64,000 bases of DNA from Auanema rhodensis. Taxonomy: Eukaryota > Nematoda > Chromadorea > Rhabditida > Rhabditidae. Numbering within the stretch: the first letter of the stretch is position 1; every line of letters begins with the position of its first letter. A model generated the notes under the pieces. That model had not been told where the DNA came from. It saw nothing but the letters and a program-made list of their open reading frames with translations, and did no database searches. Location of the stretch: assembly GCA_964057225.1 (NCBI GenBank), contig OZ059894.1, forward strand, positions 13,836,131-13,900,130. The letters run 5' to 3'. Shown here one piece after another: positions 1 to 13,951 of this stretch. The position numbers were made by a program, and so were the translations under genes.

Positions 1-519
1 ATAGCAGCCATATGCTTATTAACTGAGATATTTCATATAATATTTTCACTAAACGAAGCAAAAGATAATTTTAAATTAGCAACAGGTGTTTAACTTGTAA
101 TTTAAATTTAATCAGAGTCAAAATATCAAAAAGATTTTAAGACAAGAGTACTTATGATGATCATATTTGTTAAAATTCTAAAACATTTTCAAACTAATTA
201 AAATATGTGTGTCAATAAATACGTGGCCACCTGTTAGAACTTGAAAAAAATGGTAATTTTACGAAAATTTAATTTTTGTTGAACGAATTATGAAATGAAA
301 CAAAGAAAGTTTTAAAATATAATTTTTTCCTCTGAACAATCTTTTGATTATCGTATCGAACTTGCAGATTGACAGAGACCCGGTTCCCGTCGTAGAGTAA
401 CTTTAGCACAAAGCTTAACTCTTCTGAAAATAAGCCAAAAAAAGAATTCGTTCAGAGGGTTTTCAAAGGATCAAAAAAGTTCGTTTGCCGAGAATGATTT
501 TCTGGAATGAAAACGGAGT
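1..519. other. AT-rich flank left of the satellite
   Basis: No gene, RNA or clear repeat is visible here. From about 420 onward there are faint echoes of the satellite (for example a GTTCAG word followed by GATTCTCCCC just before the first clean unit). This suggests a decayed edge of the array rather than a sharp insertion point. Confidence 0.5.
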
Positions 520-562
520 TCAGAGTTGATTCTCCCCTTTTCTCATCGATCATAAATTTTCT

Positions 563-3547
563 TCAATAAAAAATATACAGAACTTGGGTATTGAAACCTC
601 CAGAATCTGAATATCCTACTGACACTTGGCTGGAATCTCTCAATTTTCCGGAAAAAGGGTTTATGTCAAGCCTATACGCAAGAATGTTCACAAAAAAGTT
701 CAGGCTGAGCACACGATCTGACCGGTGATTCTCCCTTTTTCTCATCGATCATAGATTTTATTCAATAAAAAATATACAGAACTTGGGTATTGAAATCTCC
801 AGAATCTGAATATCCTACTGACACTTGGCTGGAATCTCTCAATTTTCCGGAAAAAGGGTTTATGTCAAGCCTATACGCAAGAATGTTCACAAAAAAGTTC
901 AGGCTGAGCACACGATCTGACCGATGATTCTCCCTTTTTCTCATCGATCATAGATTTTATTCAATAAAAAATATACAGAACTTGGGTATTGAAATCTCCA
1001 GAATCTGAATATCCTACTGACACTTGGCTGGAATCTCTCAATTTTCCGGAAAAAGGGTTTATGTCAAGCCTATACGCAAGAATGTTCACAAAAAAGTTCA
1101 GGCTGAGCACACGATCTGACCGATGATTCTCCCTTTTTCTCATCGATCATAGATTTTATTCAATGAAAAATATACAGAACTTGGGTATTGACACCTCCAG
1201 AATCTGAATATCTTATTGAGACTTGGCTGGAATCTCTCAATTTTCCGGAAAAAGGGTTTATGCCAAGCCTATACGCAAGAATGTTCACAAAAAAGTTCAG
1301 GCTGAGCACACGATCTGACCGGTGATTCTCCCTTTTTCTCATCGATTATAGATTTTATTCAATGAAAAACATATAGAACTTGGGTATTGAAATCTCCAGA
1401 ATCTGCATATCCTACTGAGACTTGGCTGGAATCTCTCAATTTTCCGGAAAAAGGGTTTATGCCAAGCCTATACGCAAGAATGTTCACAAAAAAGTTCAGG
1501 CTGAGCACACGATCTGACCGGTGATTCTCCCTTTTTCTCATCGATTATAGATTTTATTCAATGAAAAACATATAGAACTTGGGTATTGAAATCTCCAGAA
1601 TCTGCATATCCTACTGAGACTTGGCTGGAATCTTTCAATTTTCCGGAAAAAGGGTTTATGCCAAGCCTATACGCAAGAATGTTCACAAAAAAGTTCAGGC
1701 TGAGCACACGATCTGACCGGTGATTCTCCCTTTTTCTCATCGATTATAGATTTTATTCAATGAAAAACATATAGAACTTGGGTATTGAAATCTCCAGAAT
1801 CTGCATATCCTACTGAGACTTGGCTGGAATCTCTCAATTTTCCGGAAAAAGGGTTTATGCCAAGCCTATACGCAAGAATGTTCACAAAAAAGTTCAGGCT
1901 GAGCACACGATCTGACCGGTGATTCTCCCTTTTTCTCATCGATCATAGATTTTATTCAATAAAAAATATACAGAACTTGGGTATTGAAACCTCCAGAATC
2001 TGAATATCCTACTGACACTTGGCTGGAATCTCTCAATTTTCCGGAAAAAGGGTTTATGTCAAGCCTATACGCAAGAATGTTCACAAAAAAGTTCAGGCTG
2101 AGCACACGATCTGACCGGTGATTCTCCCTTTTTCTCATCGATCATAGATTTTATTCAATAAAAAATATACAGAACTTGGGTATTGAAATCTCCAGAATCT
2201 GAATATCCTACTGACACTTGGCTGGAATCTCTCAATTTTCCGGAAAAAGGGTTTATGTCAAGCCTATACGCAAGAATGTTCACAAAAAAGTTCAGGCTGA
2301 GCACACGATCTGACCGATGATTCTCCCTTTTTCTCATCGATCATAGATTTTATTCAATAAAAAATATACAGAACTTGGGTATTGAAATCTCCAGAATCTG
2401 AATATCCTACTGACACTTGGCTGGAATCTCTCAATTTTCCGGAAAAAGGGTTTATGTCAAGCCTATACGCAAGAATGTTCACAAAAAAGTTCAGGCTGAG
2501 CACACGATCTGACCGATGATTCTCCCTTTTTCTCATCGATCATAGATTTTATTCAATGAAAAATATACAGAACTTGGGTATTGACACCTCCAGAATCTGA
2601 ATATCTTATTGAGACTTGGCTGGAATCTTTCAATTTTCCGGAAAAAGGGTTTATGCCAAGCCTATACGCAAGAATGTTCACAAAAAAGTTCAGGCTGAGC
2701 ACACGATCTGACCGATGATTCTCCCTTTTTCTCATCGATCATAGATTTTATTCGATAAAAAATATACAGAACTTGGGTATTGAAATCTCCAGAATCTGCA
2801 TATCCTACTGAGACTTGGCTGGAATCTCTCAATTTTCCGGAAAAAGGGTTTATGCCAAGCCTATACGCAAGAATGTTCACAAAAAAGTTCAGGCTGAGCA
2901 CACGATCTGACCGGTGATTCTCCCTTTTTCTCATCGATTATAGATTTTATTCAATGAAAAACATATAGAACTTGGGTATTGAAATCTCCAGAATCTGCAT
3001 ATCCTACTGAGACTTGGCTGGAATCTCTCAATTTTCCGGAAAAAGGGTTTATGCCAAGCCTATACGCAAGAATGTTCACAAAAAAGTTCAGGCTGAGCAC
3101 ACGATCTGACCGGTGATTCTCCCTTTTTCTCATCGATTATAGATTTTATTCAATGAAAAACATATAGAACTTGGGTATTGAAATCTCCAGAATCTGCATA
3201 TCCTACTGAGACTTGGCTGGAATCTTTCAATTTTCCGGAAAAAGGGTTTATGCCAAGCCTATACGCAAGAATGTTCACAAAAAAGTTCAGGCTGAGCACA
3301 CGATCTGACCGGTGATTCTCCCTTTTTCTCATCGATTATAGATTTTATTCAATGAAAAACATATAGAACTTGGGTATTGAAATCTCCAGAATCTGCATAT
3401 CCTACTGAGACTTGGCTGGAATCTCTCAATTTTCCGGAAAAAGGGTTTATGCCAAGCCTATACGCAAGAATGTTCACAAAAAAGTTCAGGCTGAGCACAC
3501 GATCTGACCGGTGATTCTCCTTTTTTCTCATCGATCATAGATTTTAT
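563..3547. repeat. Higher-order duplication in the satellite (7- and 8-unit blocks)
   Basis: Units at 563, 762, 961 and 1160 carry the same variant series as units at 1956, 2155, 2354 and 2553. Units at 1359, 1558 and 1757 match those at 2951, 3150 and 3349. One additional unit at 2752 has been inserted in the second block. The simplest reading is a recent duplication of about 1.39 kb by unequal exchange. Confidence 0.85.
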
Positions 3548-6500
3548 ACAATGAAAAACATACAGAACTTGGGTATTGAAATCTCCAGAATCTGCATATC
3601 CTACTGAGACTTGGCTGGAATCTCTCAATTTTCCGGAAAAAGGGTTTATGTCAAGCCTATACGCAAGAATGTTCACAAAAAAGTTCAGGCTGAGCACACG
3701 ATCTGACCGGTGATTCTCCCTTTTTCTCATCGATCATAGATTTTATTCAATGAAAAATATACAGAACTTGGGTATTGGAACCTCCAAAATCTGAATATCC
3801 TACTAAGACTTGGCTGGAATCTCTCAATTTTCCGGAAAAAGGGTTTATGTCAAGCCTATACGCAAGAATGTTCACAAAAAAGTTCAGGCTGAGCACACGA
3901 TATGACCGATGATTCTCCCTTTTTCTCATCGATCATAGATTTTATACAATGAAAAACATACAGAACTTGGGTATTGAAATCTCCAGAATCTGAATATCCT
4001 ACTAAGACTTGGCTGGAATCTCTCAATTTTCCGGAAAAAGGGTTTATGTCAAGCCTATACGCAAGAATGTTCACAAAAAAGTTTAGGCTGAGCACACGAT
4101 CTGACCGGTGATTCTCCCTTTTTCTCATCGATCATAGATTTTATTCAATAAAAAATATACAGAACTTGGGTATTGAAACCTCCAGAATCTGATAATCCTA
4201 CTAAGACTTGGCTGGAATCTCTCAATTTTCCGGAAAAAGGGTTTATGTCAAGCCTATACGCAAGAATGTTCACAAAAAAGTTCAGGCTGAGCACACGATC
4301 TGACCGATGATTCTCCCTTTTTCTCATCGATCATAGATTTTATTCAATAAAAAATATACAGAACTTGGGTATTGAAACCTCCAGAATCTAAATATCCTAC
4401 TAAGACTTGGCTGGAATCTCTCAATTTTCCGGAAAAAGGGTTTATGTCAAGCCTATACGCAAGAATGTTCACAAAAAAGTTCAGGCTGAGCACACGATCT
4501 GAGCGGTAATTCTCCCTTTTTCTCATCGATCATAGATTTTATTCAATAAAAAATATACAGAACTTGGGTAATGAAATCTCCAGAATCTGCATATCCTACT
4601 GAGACTTGACTGGAATTTCTCAATTTTCCGGAAAAAGGGTTTATGTCAAGCCTATACGCAAGAATGTTCACAAAAAAGTTCAGGCTGAGCACACGATCTG
4701 ACCGGTGATTCTCCCTTTTTCTCATCGATTATAGATTTTATTCAATGAAAAACATATAGAACTTGGGTATTGAAATCTCCAGAATCTGAATATCCTACTA
4801 AGACTTGGCTGGAATCTCTCCATTTTCCGGAAAAAGGGTTTATGCCAAGCCTATACGCAAGAATGTTCACAAAAAAGTTCAGGCTGAGCAGACGATCTGA
4901 CCGGTGATTCTCACCTTTTTCTCATCGATCATAGATTTTATTCAATGAAAAACATATAGAACTTGGGTATTGAAATCTCCAGAATCTGAATATCCTACTA
5001 AGACTTGGCTGGAATCTCTCCATTTTCCGGAAAAAGGGTTTATGTCAAGCCTATACGCAAGAATGTTCACAAAAAAGTTCAGGCTGAGCACACGATCTGA
5101 CCGGTGATTCTCCCTTTTTCTCATCGATCATAGATTTTATTCAATGAAAAACATATAGAACTTGGGTATTGAAATCTCCAGAATCTGAATATCCTACTAA
5201 GACTTGACTGGAATCTCTCAATTTTCCGGAAAAAGGGTTTATGTCAAGCCTATACGCAAGAATGTTCACAAAAAAGTTCAGGCTGAGCAGACGATCTGAC
5301 CGGTGATTCTCACCTTTTCTCATCGATCATAGATTTTATTCAATGAAAAACATATAGAACTTGGGTATTGAAATCTCCAGAATCTGAATATCCTACTAAG
5401 ACTTGGCTGGAATCTCTTAATTTTCCGGAAAAAGGGTTTATGCCAAGCCTATGCGCAAGAATGTTCACAAAAAAGTTCAGGCTGAGCAGACGATCTGACC
5501 GGTGATTCTCCCTTTTTCTCATCGATCATAGATTTTATTCAATGAAAAATATACAGAACTTGGGTATTGACACCTCCAGAATCTGAATATCTTATTGAGA
5601 CTTGGCTGGAATCTTTCAATTTTCCGGAAAAAGGGTTTATGCCTAGCCTATGCGCAAGAATGTTCACAAAAAAGTTCAGGCTGAGCAGACGATCTGACCG
5701 GTGATTCTCCCTTTTTCTCATCGATCATAGATTTTATTCAATGAAAAATATACAGAACTTGGGTATTGAAACCTCCAGAATCTGAATATCTTACTGAGAC
5801 TTGGCTGGAATCTCTCAATTTTCCGGAAAAAGGGTTTATGAAAAGCGTATACGCAAGAATGTTCACAAAAAAGTTCAGGCTGAGCAGACGATCTGACCGG
5901 TGATTCTCACCTTTTCTCATCGATCATAGATTTTATTCAATGAAAAATATACAGAACTTGGGTATTGAAACCTCCAGAATCTGAATATCTTACTGAGACT
6001 TGGCTGGAATCTCTCAATTTTCAGAAAAAAGGGTTTATGAAAAGCCTAAACGCAAGAATTTTCACAAAAAAGTTCAGGCTGAGCAGACGATCTGACCGGT
6101 GATTCTCACCTTTTCTCATCGATCATAGATTTTATTCAATAAAAAATATACAGAACTTGGGTATTGAAACCTCCAGAATCTGAATATCTTACTGAAACTT
6201 GGCTGGAATCTCTCAATTTTGCGGAAACAGGGTTTATGAAAAGCCTAAACGCAAGAATTTTCACAAAAAAGTTCAGGCTGAGCAGACGATCTGACCGGTG
6301 ATTCTCACCTTTTCTCATCGATCATAGATTTTATTCAATGAAAAATATACAGAACTTGGGTATTGAAACCTCCAGAATCTGAATATCTTACTGAGACTTG
6401 GCTGGAATCTCTCAATTTTCCGGAAAAAGGGTTTATGTCAAGCTTATACGCAAGAATGTTCACAAAAAAGTTCAGGCTGAGCAGACGATCTGACCGGTGA

Positions 6501-9500
6501 TTCTCACCTTTTCTCATCGATCATAGATTTTATTCAATGAAAAATATACAGAACTTGGGTATTGAAACCTCCAGAATCTGAATATCTTACTGAGACTTGG
6601 CTGGAATCTCTCAATTTTCCGGAAAAAGGGTTTATGAAAAGCGTATACGCAAGAATGTTCACAAAAATTTCAGGCTGAGCAGACGATCTGACCGGTGATT
6701 CTCACCTTTTCTCATCGATCATAGATTTTATTCAATGAAAAACATATAGAACTTGGGTATTGAAATCTCCAGAATCTGAATATCCTACTAAGACTTGACT
6801 GGAATCTCTAAATTTTCCGGAAAAAGGGTTTATTTCAAGCCTATACGCAAGAATGTTCACAAAAAAGTTCAGGCTGAGCACACGATCTGACCGGTAATTC
6901 TCCCTTTTTCTCATCGATCATAGATTTTATTCAATAAAAAATATACAGAACTTGGGTATTGAAACCTCCAGAATCTGAATATCTTACTGAAACTTGGCTG
7001 GAATCTCTCAATTTTGCGGAAAAAGGGTTTATGAAAAGCCTATACGCAAGAATGTTCACAAAAAATTTCAGGCTGAGCAGACGATCTGACCGGTGATTCT
7101 CACCTTTTCTCATCGATCATAGATTTTATTCAATAAAAAATATACAGAACTTGGGTATTGAAACCTCCAGAATCTGAATATCTTACTGAAACTTGGCTGG
7201 AATCTCTTAATTTTCCGGAAAAAGGGTTTATGCCAAGCCTATACGCAAGAATTTTCACAAAAAAGTTCTGGCTGAGCACACCATCTGACCGGTGATTCTC
7301 ACCTTTTCTCATCGATCATAGATTTTATTCAATAAAAAATATACAGAACTTGGGTATTGAAACCTCCAAGATCTGAATATCTTACTGAGACTTGGCTGGA
7401 ATCTCTCAATTTTCCGGAAAAAGGGTTTATGTCAAGCCTATACGCAAGAATGTTCACAAAAAAGTTCAGGCTGAGCAGACGATCTGACCGGTGATTCTCA
7501 CCTTTTCTCATCGATCATAGATTTTATTCAATAAAAAATATACAGAACTTGGGTATTGAAACCTCCAAGATCTGAATATATTACTGAGACTTGGCTGGAA
7601 TCTCTCAATTTTCCGGAAAAAGGGTTTATGTCAAGCTTATACGCAAGAATGTTCACAAAAAAGTTCAGGCTGAGCAGACGATCTGACCGGTGATTCTCAC
7701 CTTTTCTCATCGATCATAGATTTTATTCAATGAAAAACATATAGAACTTGGGTATTGAAATCTCCAGAATCTGAATATCCTACTAAGACTTGACTGGAAT
7801 CTCTCAATTTTCCGGAAAAAGGGTTTATTTCAAGCCTATACGCAAGAATGTTCACAAAAAAGTTCAGGCTGAGCACACGATCTGACCGGTAATTCTCCCT
7901 TTTTCTCATCGATCCTAGATTTTAATCAATGAAAAATATACAGAACTTGGGTATTGAAACCTCCAGAATCTGAATATCTTACTGAGACTTGGCTGGAATC
8001 TCTTAATTTTCCGGAAAAAGGGTTTATGCCAAGCCTATACGCAAGAATGTTCACAAAAAAGTTCAGGCTGAGCAGACGATCTGACCGGTAATTCTCCCTT
8101 TTTCTCATCGATCCTAGATTTTAATCAATGAAAAATATACAGAACTTGGGTATTGAAACCTCCAGAATCTGAATATCTTACTGAGACTTGGCTGGAATCT
8201 CTTAATTTTCCGGAAAAAGGGTTTATGCCAAGCCTATACGCAAGAATGTTCACAAAAAAGTTCAGGCTGAGCACACGATCTGACCGGTGATTCTCCCTTT
8301 TTCTCATCGATCATAGATTTTATTCAATGAAAAATATACAGAACTTGGGTATTGAAACCTCCAGAATCTGAATATCTTATTGAGACTTGGCTGGAATCTC
8401 TCAATTTTCCGGAAAAAGGGTTTATGGCAAGCCTATACGCAAGAATGTTCACAAAAAAGTTCAGGCTGAGCACATGATCTGACCGGTGATTCTCCCTTTT
8501 TCTCATCGATCATAGATTTTATTCAATGAAAAATATACAGAACTTGGGTATTGACACCTCCAGAATCTGAATATCTTACTGAGACTTGGCTGGAATCTTT
8601 CAATTTTCCGGAAAAAGGGTTTATGCCAAGCCTATACGCAAGAATGTTCACAAAAAAGTTCAGGCTGAGCACACGATCTGACCGGTGATTCTCCCTTTTT
8701 GTCATCGATCATAGATTTTATTCAATGAAAAATATACAGAACTTGGGTATTGAAACCTCCAGAATCTGAATATCTTATTGAGACTTGGCTGGAATCTTTC
8801 AATTTTCCGGAAAAAGGGTTTATGAAAAGCCTATACGCAAGAATGTTCACAAAAAAGTTCAGGCTGAGCACACGATCTGACCGGTGATTCTCACCTTTTC
8901 TCATCGATCATAGATTTTATTCAATGAAAAATATACAGAACTTGGGTATTGACACCTCCAGAATCTGAATATCTTATTGAGACTTGGCTGGAATCTTTCA
9001 ATTTTCCGGAAAAAGGGTTTATGCCTAGCCTATGCGCAAGAATGTTCACAAAAAAGTTCAGGCTGAGCAGACGATCTGACCGGTGATTCTCCCTTTTTCT
9101 CATCGATCATAGATTTTATTCAATGAAAAATATACAGAACTTGGGTATTGACACCTCCAGAATCTGAATATCTTACTGAGACTTGGCTGGAATCTTTCAA
9201 TTTTCCGGAAAAAAGGTTTATGCCTAGCCTATGCGCAAGAATGTTCACAAAAAAGTTCAGGCTGAGCACACGATCTGACCGGTGATTCTCACCTTTTCTC
9301 ATCGATCATAGATTTTATTCAATGAAAAATATACAGAACTTGGGTATTGACACCTCCAGAATCTGAATATCTTATTGAGACTTGGCTGGAATCATTCAAT
9401 TTTCCGGAAAAAGGGTTTATGCCTAGCCTATGCGCAAGAATGTTCACAAAAAAGTTCAGGCTGAGCAGACGATCTGACCGGTGATTCTCACCTTTTCTCA

Positions 9501-11109
9501 TCGATCATAGATTTTATTCAATGAAAAATATACAGAACTTGGGTATTGACACCTCCAGAATCTGAATATCTTATTGAGACTTGGCTGGAATCTTTCAATT
9601 TTCCGGAAAAAGGGTTTATGTCAAGCCTATACGCAAGAATGTTCACAAAAAAGTTCAGGCTGAGCACACGATCTGACCGGTGATTCTCCCTTTTTGTCAT
9701 CGATCATAGATTTTATTCAATGAAAAATATACAGAACTTGGGTATTGACACCTCCAGAATCTGAATATCTTACTGAGACTTGGCTGGAATCTTTCAATTT
9801 TCCGGAAAAAAGGTTTATGCCTAGCCTATGCGCAAGAATGTTCACAAAAAAGTTCAGGCTGAGCACACGATCTGACCGGTGATTCTCACCTTTTCTCATC
9901 GATCATAGATTTTATTCAATGAAAAATATACAGAACTTGGGTATTGACACCTCCAGAATCTGAATATCTTATTGAGACTTGGCTGGAATCTTTCAATTTT
10001 CCGGAAAAAGGGTTTATGCCTAGCCTATACGCAAGAATGTTCACAAAAAAGTTCAGGCTGAGCACACGATCTGACCGGTGATTCTCCCTTTTTGTCATCG
10101 ATCATAGATTTTATTCAATGAAAAATATACAGAACTTGGGTATTGAAACCTCCAGAATCTGAATATCTTACTGAGACTTGGCTGGAATCTCTCAATTTTC
10201 CAGAAAAAGGGTTTATGCCAAGCCTATACGCAAGAATGTTCACAAAAAAGTTCAGGCTGAGCACACGATCTGACCGGTGATTCTCACCTTTTCTCATCGA
10301 TCATAGATTTTATTCAATGAAAAATATACAGAACTTGGGTATTGAAACCTCCAGAATCTGAATATCTTACTGAGACTTGGCTGGAATCTCTCAATTTTCC
10401 AGAAAAAGGGTTTATGCCAAGCCTATACGCAAGAATGTTCACAAAAAAGTTCAGGCTGAGCACACGATCTGACCGGTGATTCTCACCTTTTCTCATCGAT
10501 CATAGATTTTATTCAATGAAAAATATACAGAACTTGGGTATTGACACCTCCAGAATCTGAATATCTTATTGAGACTTGGCTGGAATCTTTCAATTTTCCG
10601 GAAAAAGGGTTTATGTCAAGCCTATACGCAAGAATGTTCACAAAAAAGTTCAGGCTGAGCACACGATCTGACCGGTGATTCTCCCTTTTTCTCATCGATC
10701 ATAGATTTTATTCAATGAAAAATATACAGAACTTGGGTATTGACACCTCCAGAATCTGAATATCTTATTGAGACTTGGCTGGAATCTCTCAATTTTCCGG
10801 AAAAAGGGTTTATGTCAAGCCTATACGCAAGAATGTTCACAAAAAAGTTCAGGCTGAGCACACGATCTGACCGGTGATTCTCCCTTTTTGTCATCGATCA
10901 TAGATTTTATTCAATGAAAAATATACAGAACTTGGGTATTGACACCTCCAGAATCTGAATATCTTATTGAGACTTGGCTGGAATCTCTCAATTTTCCGGA
11001 AAAAGGGTTTATGTCACGCCTATACGCAAGAATGTTCACAAAAAAGTTCAGGCTGAGCACACGATCTGACCGGTGATTCTCCCTTTTTGTCATCGATCAT
11101 AGATTTTAT

Positions 11110-13895
11110 TCAATGAAAAATATACAGAACTTGGGTATTGAAACCTCCAGAATCTGAATATCTTACTGAGACTTGGCTGGAATCTTTCAATTTTCCTGAA
11201 AAAGGGTTTATGAAAAGCCTATACGCAAGAATGTTCACAAAAAAGTTCAGGCTGAGCACACGATCTGACCGGTGATTCTCACCTTTTCTCATCGATCATA
11301 GATTTTATTCTATGAAAAATATACAGAACTTGGGTATTGACACCTCTAGAATCTGAATATCTTATTGAGACTTGGCTGGAATCTTTCAATTTTCCGGAAA
11401 AAGGGTTTATGTCAAGCCTATACGCAAGAATGTTCACAAAAAAGTTCAGGCTGAGCACACGATCTGACCGGTGATTCTCACCTTTTCTCATCGATCATAG
11501 ATTTTATTCAATGAAAAATATACAGAACTTGGGTATTGACACCTCCAGAATCTGAATATCTTATTGAGACTTGGCTGGAATCTTTCAATTTTCCGGAAAA
11601 AGGGTTTATGTCAAGCCTATACGCAAGAATGTTCACAAAAAAGTTCAGGCTGAGCACACGATCTGACCGGTGATTCTCACCTTTTCTCATCGATCATAGA
11701 TTTTATTCAATGAAAAATATACAGAACTTGGGTATTGACACCTCCAGAATCTGAATATCTTATTGAGACTTGGCTGGAATCTTTCAATTTTCCGGAAAAA
11801 GGGTTTATGCCTAGCCTATGCGCAAGAATGTTCACAAAAAAGTTCAGGCTGAGCAGACGATCTGACCGGTGATTCTCCCTTTTTCTCATCGATCATAGAT
11901 TTCATTCAATGAAAAATATACAGAACTTGGGTATTGACACCTCCAGAATCTGAATATCTTATTGAGACTTGGCTGGAATCTTTCAATTTTCCGGAAAAAG
12001 GGTTTATGTCAAGCCTATACGCAAGAATGTTCACAAAAAAGTTCAGGCTGAGCACACGATCTGACCGGTGATTCTCACCTTTTCTCATCGATCATAGATT
12101 TTATTCAATGAAAAATATACAGAACTTGGGTATTGAAACCTCGAGAATCTGAATATCTTATTGAGACTTGGCTGGAATCTTTCAATTTTCCGGAAAAAGG
12201 GTTTATGTCAAGCCTATACGCAAGAATGTTCACAAAAAAGTTCAGGCTGAGCACACGATCTGACCGGTGATTCTCACCTTTTCTCATCGATCATAGATTT
12301 TATTCAATGAAAAATATACAGAACTTGGGTATTGAAACCTCCAGAATCTGAATATCTTACTGAGACTTGGCTGGAATCTTTCAATTTTCCTGAAAAAGGG
12401 TTTATGAAAAGCCTATACGCAAGAATGTTCACAAAAAAGTTCAGGCTGAGCACACGATCTGACCGGTGATTCTCACCTTTTCTCATCGATCATAGATTTT
12501 ATTCAATGAAAAATATACAGAACTTGGGTATTGACACCTCCAGAATCTGAATATCTTACTGAGACTTGGCTGGAATCTTTCAATTTTCCAGAAAAAGGGT
12601 TTATGTCAAGCCTATACGCAAGAATGTTCACAAAAAAGTTCAGGCTGAGCACACGATCTGACCGGTGATTCTCCCTTTTTCTCATCGATCATAGATTTTA
12701 TTCAATGAAAAATATACAGAACTTGGGTATTGACACCTCCAGAATCTGAATATCTTACTGAGACTTGGCTGGAATCTTTCAATTTTCCAGAAAAAGGGTT
12801 TATGTCAAGCCTATACGCAAGAATGTTCACAAAAAAGTTCAGGCTGAGCACACGATCTGACCGGTGATTCTCACCTTTTCTCATCGATCATAGATTTTAT
12901 TCAATGAAAAATATACAGAACTTGGGTATTGACACCTCCAGAATCTGAATATCTTACTGAGACTTGGCTGGAATCTTTCAATTTTCCAGAAAAAGGGTTT
13001 ATGTCAAGCCTATACGCAAGAATGTTCACAAAAAAGTTCAGGCTGAGCAGACGATCTGACCGGTGATTCTCCCTTTTTCTCATCGATCATAGATTTCATT
13101 CAATGAAAAATATACAGAACTTGGGTATTGACACCTCCAGAATCTGAATATCTTATTGAGACTTGGCTGGAATCTTTCAATTTTCCGGAAAAAGGGTTTA
13201 TGTCAAGCCTATACGCAAGAATGTTCACAAAAAAGTTCAGGCTGAGCACACGATCTGACCGGTGATTCTCACCTTTTCTCATCGATCATAGATTTTATTC
13301 AATGAAAAATATACAGAACTTGGGTATTGAAACCTCCAGAATCTGAATATCTTATTGAGACTTGGCTGGAATCTTTCAATTTTCCGGAAAAAGGGTTTAT
13401 GTCAAGCCTATACGCAAGAATGTTCACAAAAAAGTTCAGGCTGAGCACACGATCTGACCGGTGATTCTCACCTTTTCTCATCGATCATAGATTTTATTCA
13501 ATGAAAAATATACAGAACTTGGGTATTGAAACCTCCAGAATCTGAATATCTTACTGAGACTTGGCTGGAATCTTTCAATTTTCCTGAAAAAGGGTTTATG
13601 AAAAGCCTATACGCAAGAATGTTCACAAAAAAGTTCAGGCTGAGCACACGATCTGACCGGTGATTCTCACCTTTTCTCATCGATCATAGATTTTATTCAA
13701 TGAAAAATATACAGAACTTGGGTATTGACACCTCCAGAATCTGAATATCTTACTGAGACTTGGCTGGAATCTTTCAATTTTCCAGAAAAAGGGTTTATGT
13801 CAAGCCTATACGCAAGAATGTTCACAAAAAAGTTCAGGCTGAGCACACGATCTGACCGGTGATTCTCCCTTTTTCTCATCGATCATAGATTTTAT
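11110..13895. repeat. Higher-order 1194-bp (6-unit) periodicity in the satellite
   Basis: A rare variant TTCCTGAAAA, replacing the palindromic TTCCGGAAAA, occurs near 11195, 12389 and 13583, exactly 1194 bp apart (6 x 199). A second rare variant, GATTTCATTC for GATTTTATTC, lies near 11900 and 13094, also 1194 bp apart. The right end of the array therefore amplified as six-unit blocks, separately from the left-end duplication. Confidence 0.85.
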
Positions 13896-13951
13896 TCAAT
13901 GAAAAATATACAGAACTTGGGTATTGAAACCTCCAGAATCTGAATATCCTA

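Larger units (their letters stand above)
520..13951. repeat. 199-bp tandem satellite, 67 full units
   Basis: The same 199-bp unit repeats head to tail from about 520 to 13951. Taking 563 as a unit start, 67 complete units fit, followed by a 55-bp partial copy. Two single-base length changes roughly cancel: an extra base near 4915 and a lost base near 6667. Units are very similar but carry shared diagnostic variants. Conserved landmarks are a 12-bp palindrome TTTTCCGGAAAA, an ATCGAT site next to a CTCAT motif, and the word GAACTTGGGTA. On the minus strand most units hold a 60-codon ATG-to-stop frame, but 199 is not a multiple of three, so frames do not join into a long protein. This is typical of satellite DNA; no RNA polymerase promoter or terminator is evident. 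Whether any unit is transcribed cannot be seen. Confidence 0.97.

Noticed and set aside
563-13895. A family of 67 short protein genes on the minus strand
   Set aside because: The frames are one per 199-bp satellite unit, have no promoter or splice context and no recognisable domain. I annotate the satellite instead and keep the frame only as an observation.
520-13951. CRISPR array
   Set aside because: The whole 199-bp unit is repeated with no unique spacers, and the genome is eukaryotic.
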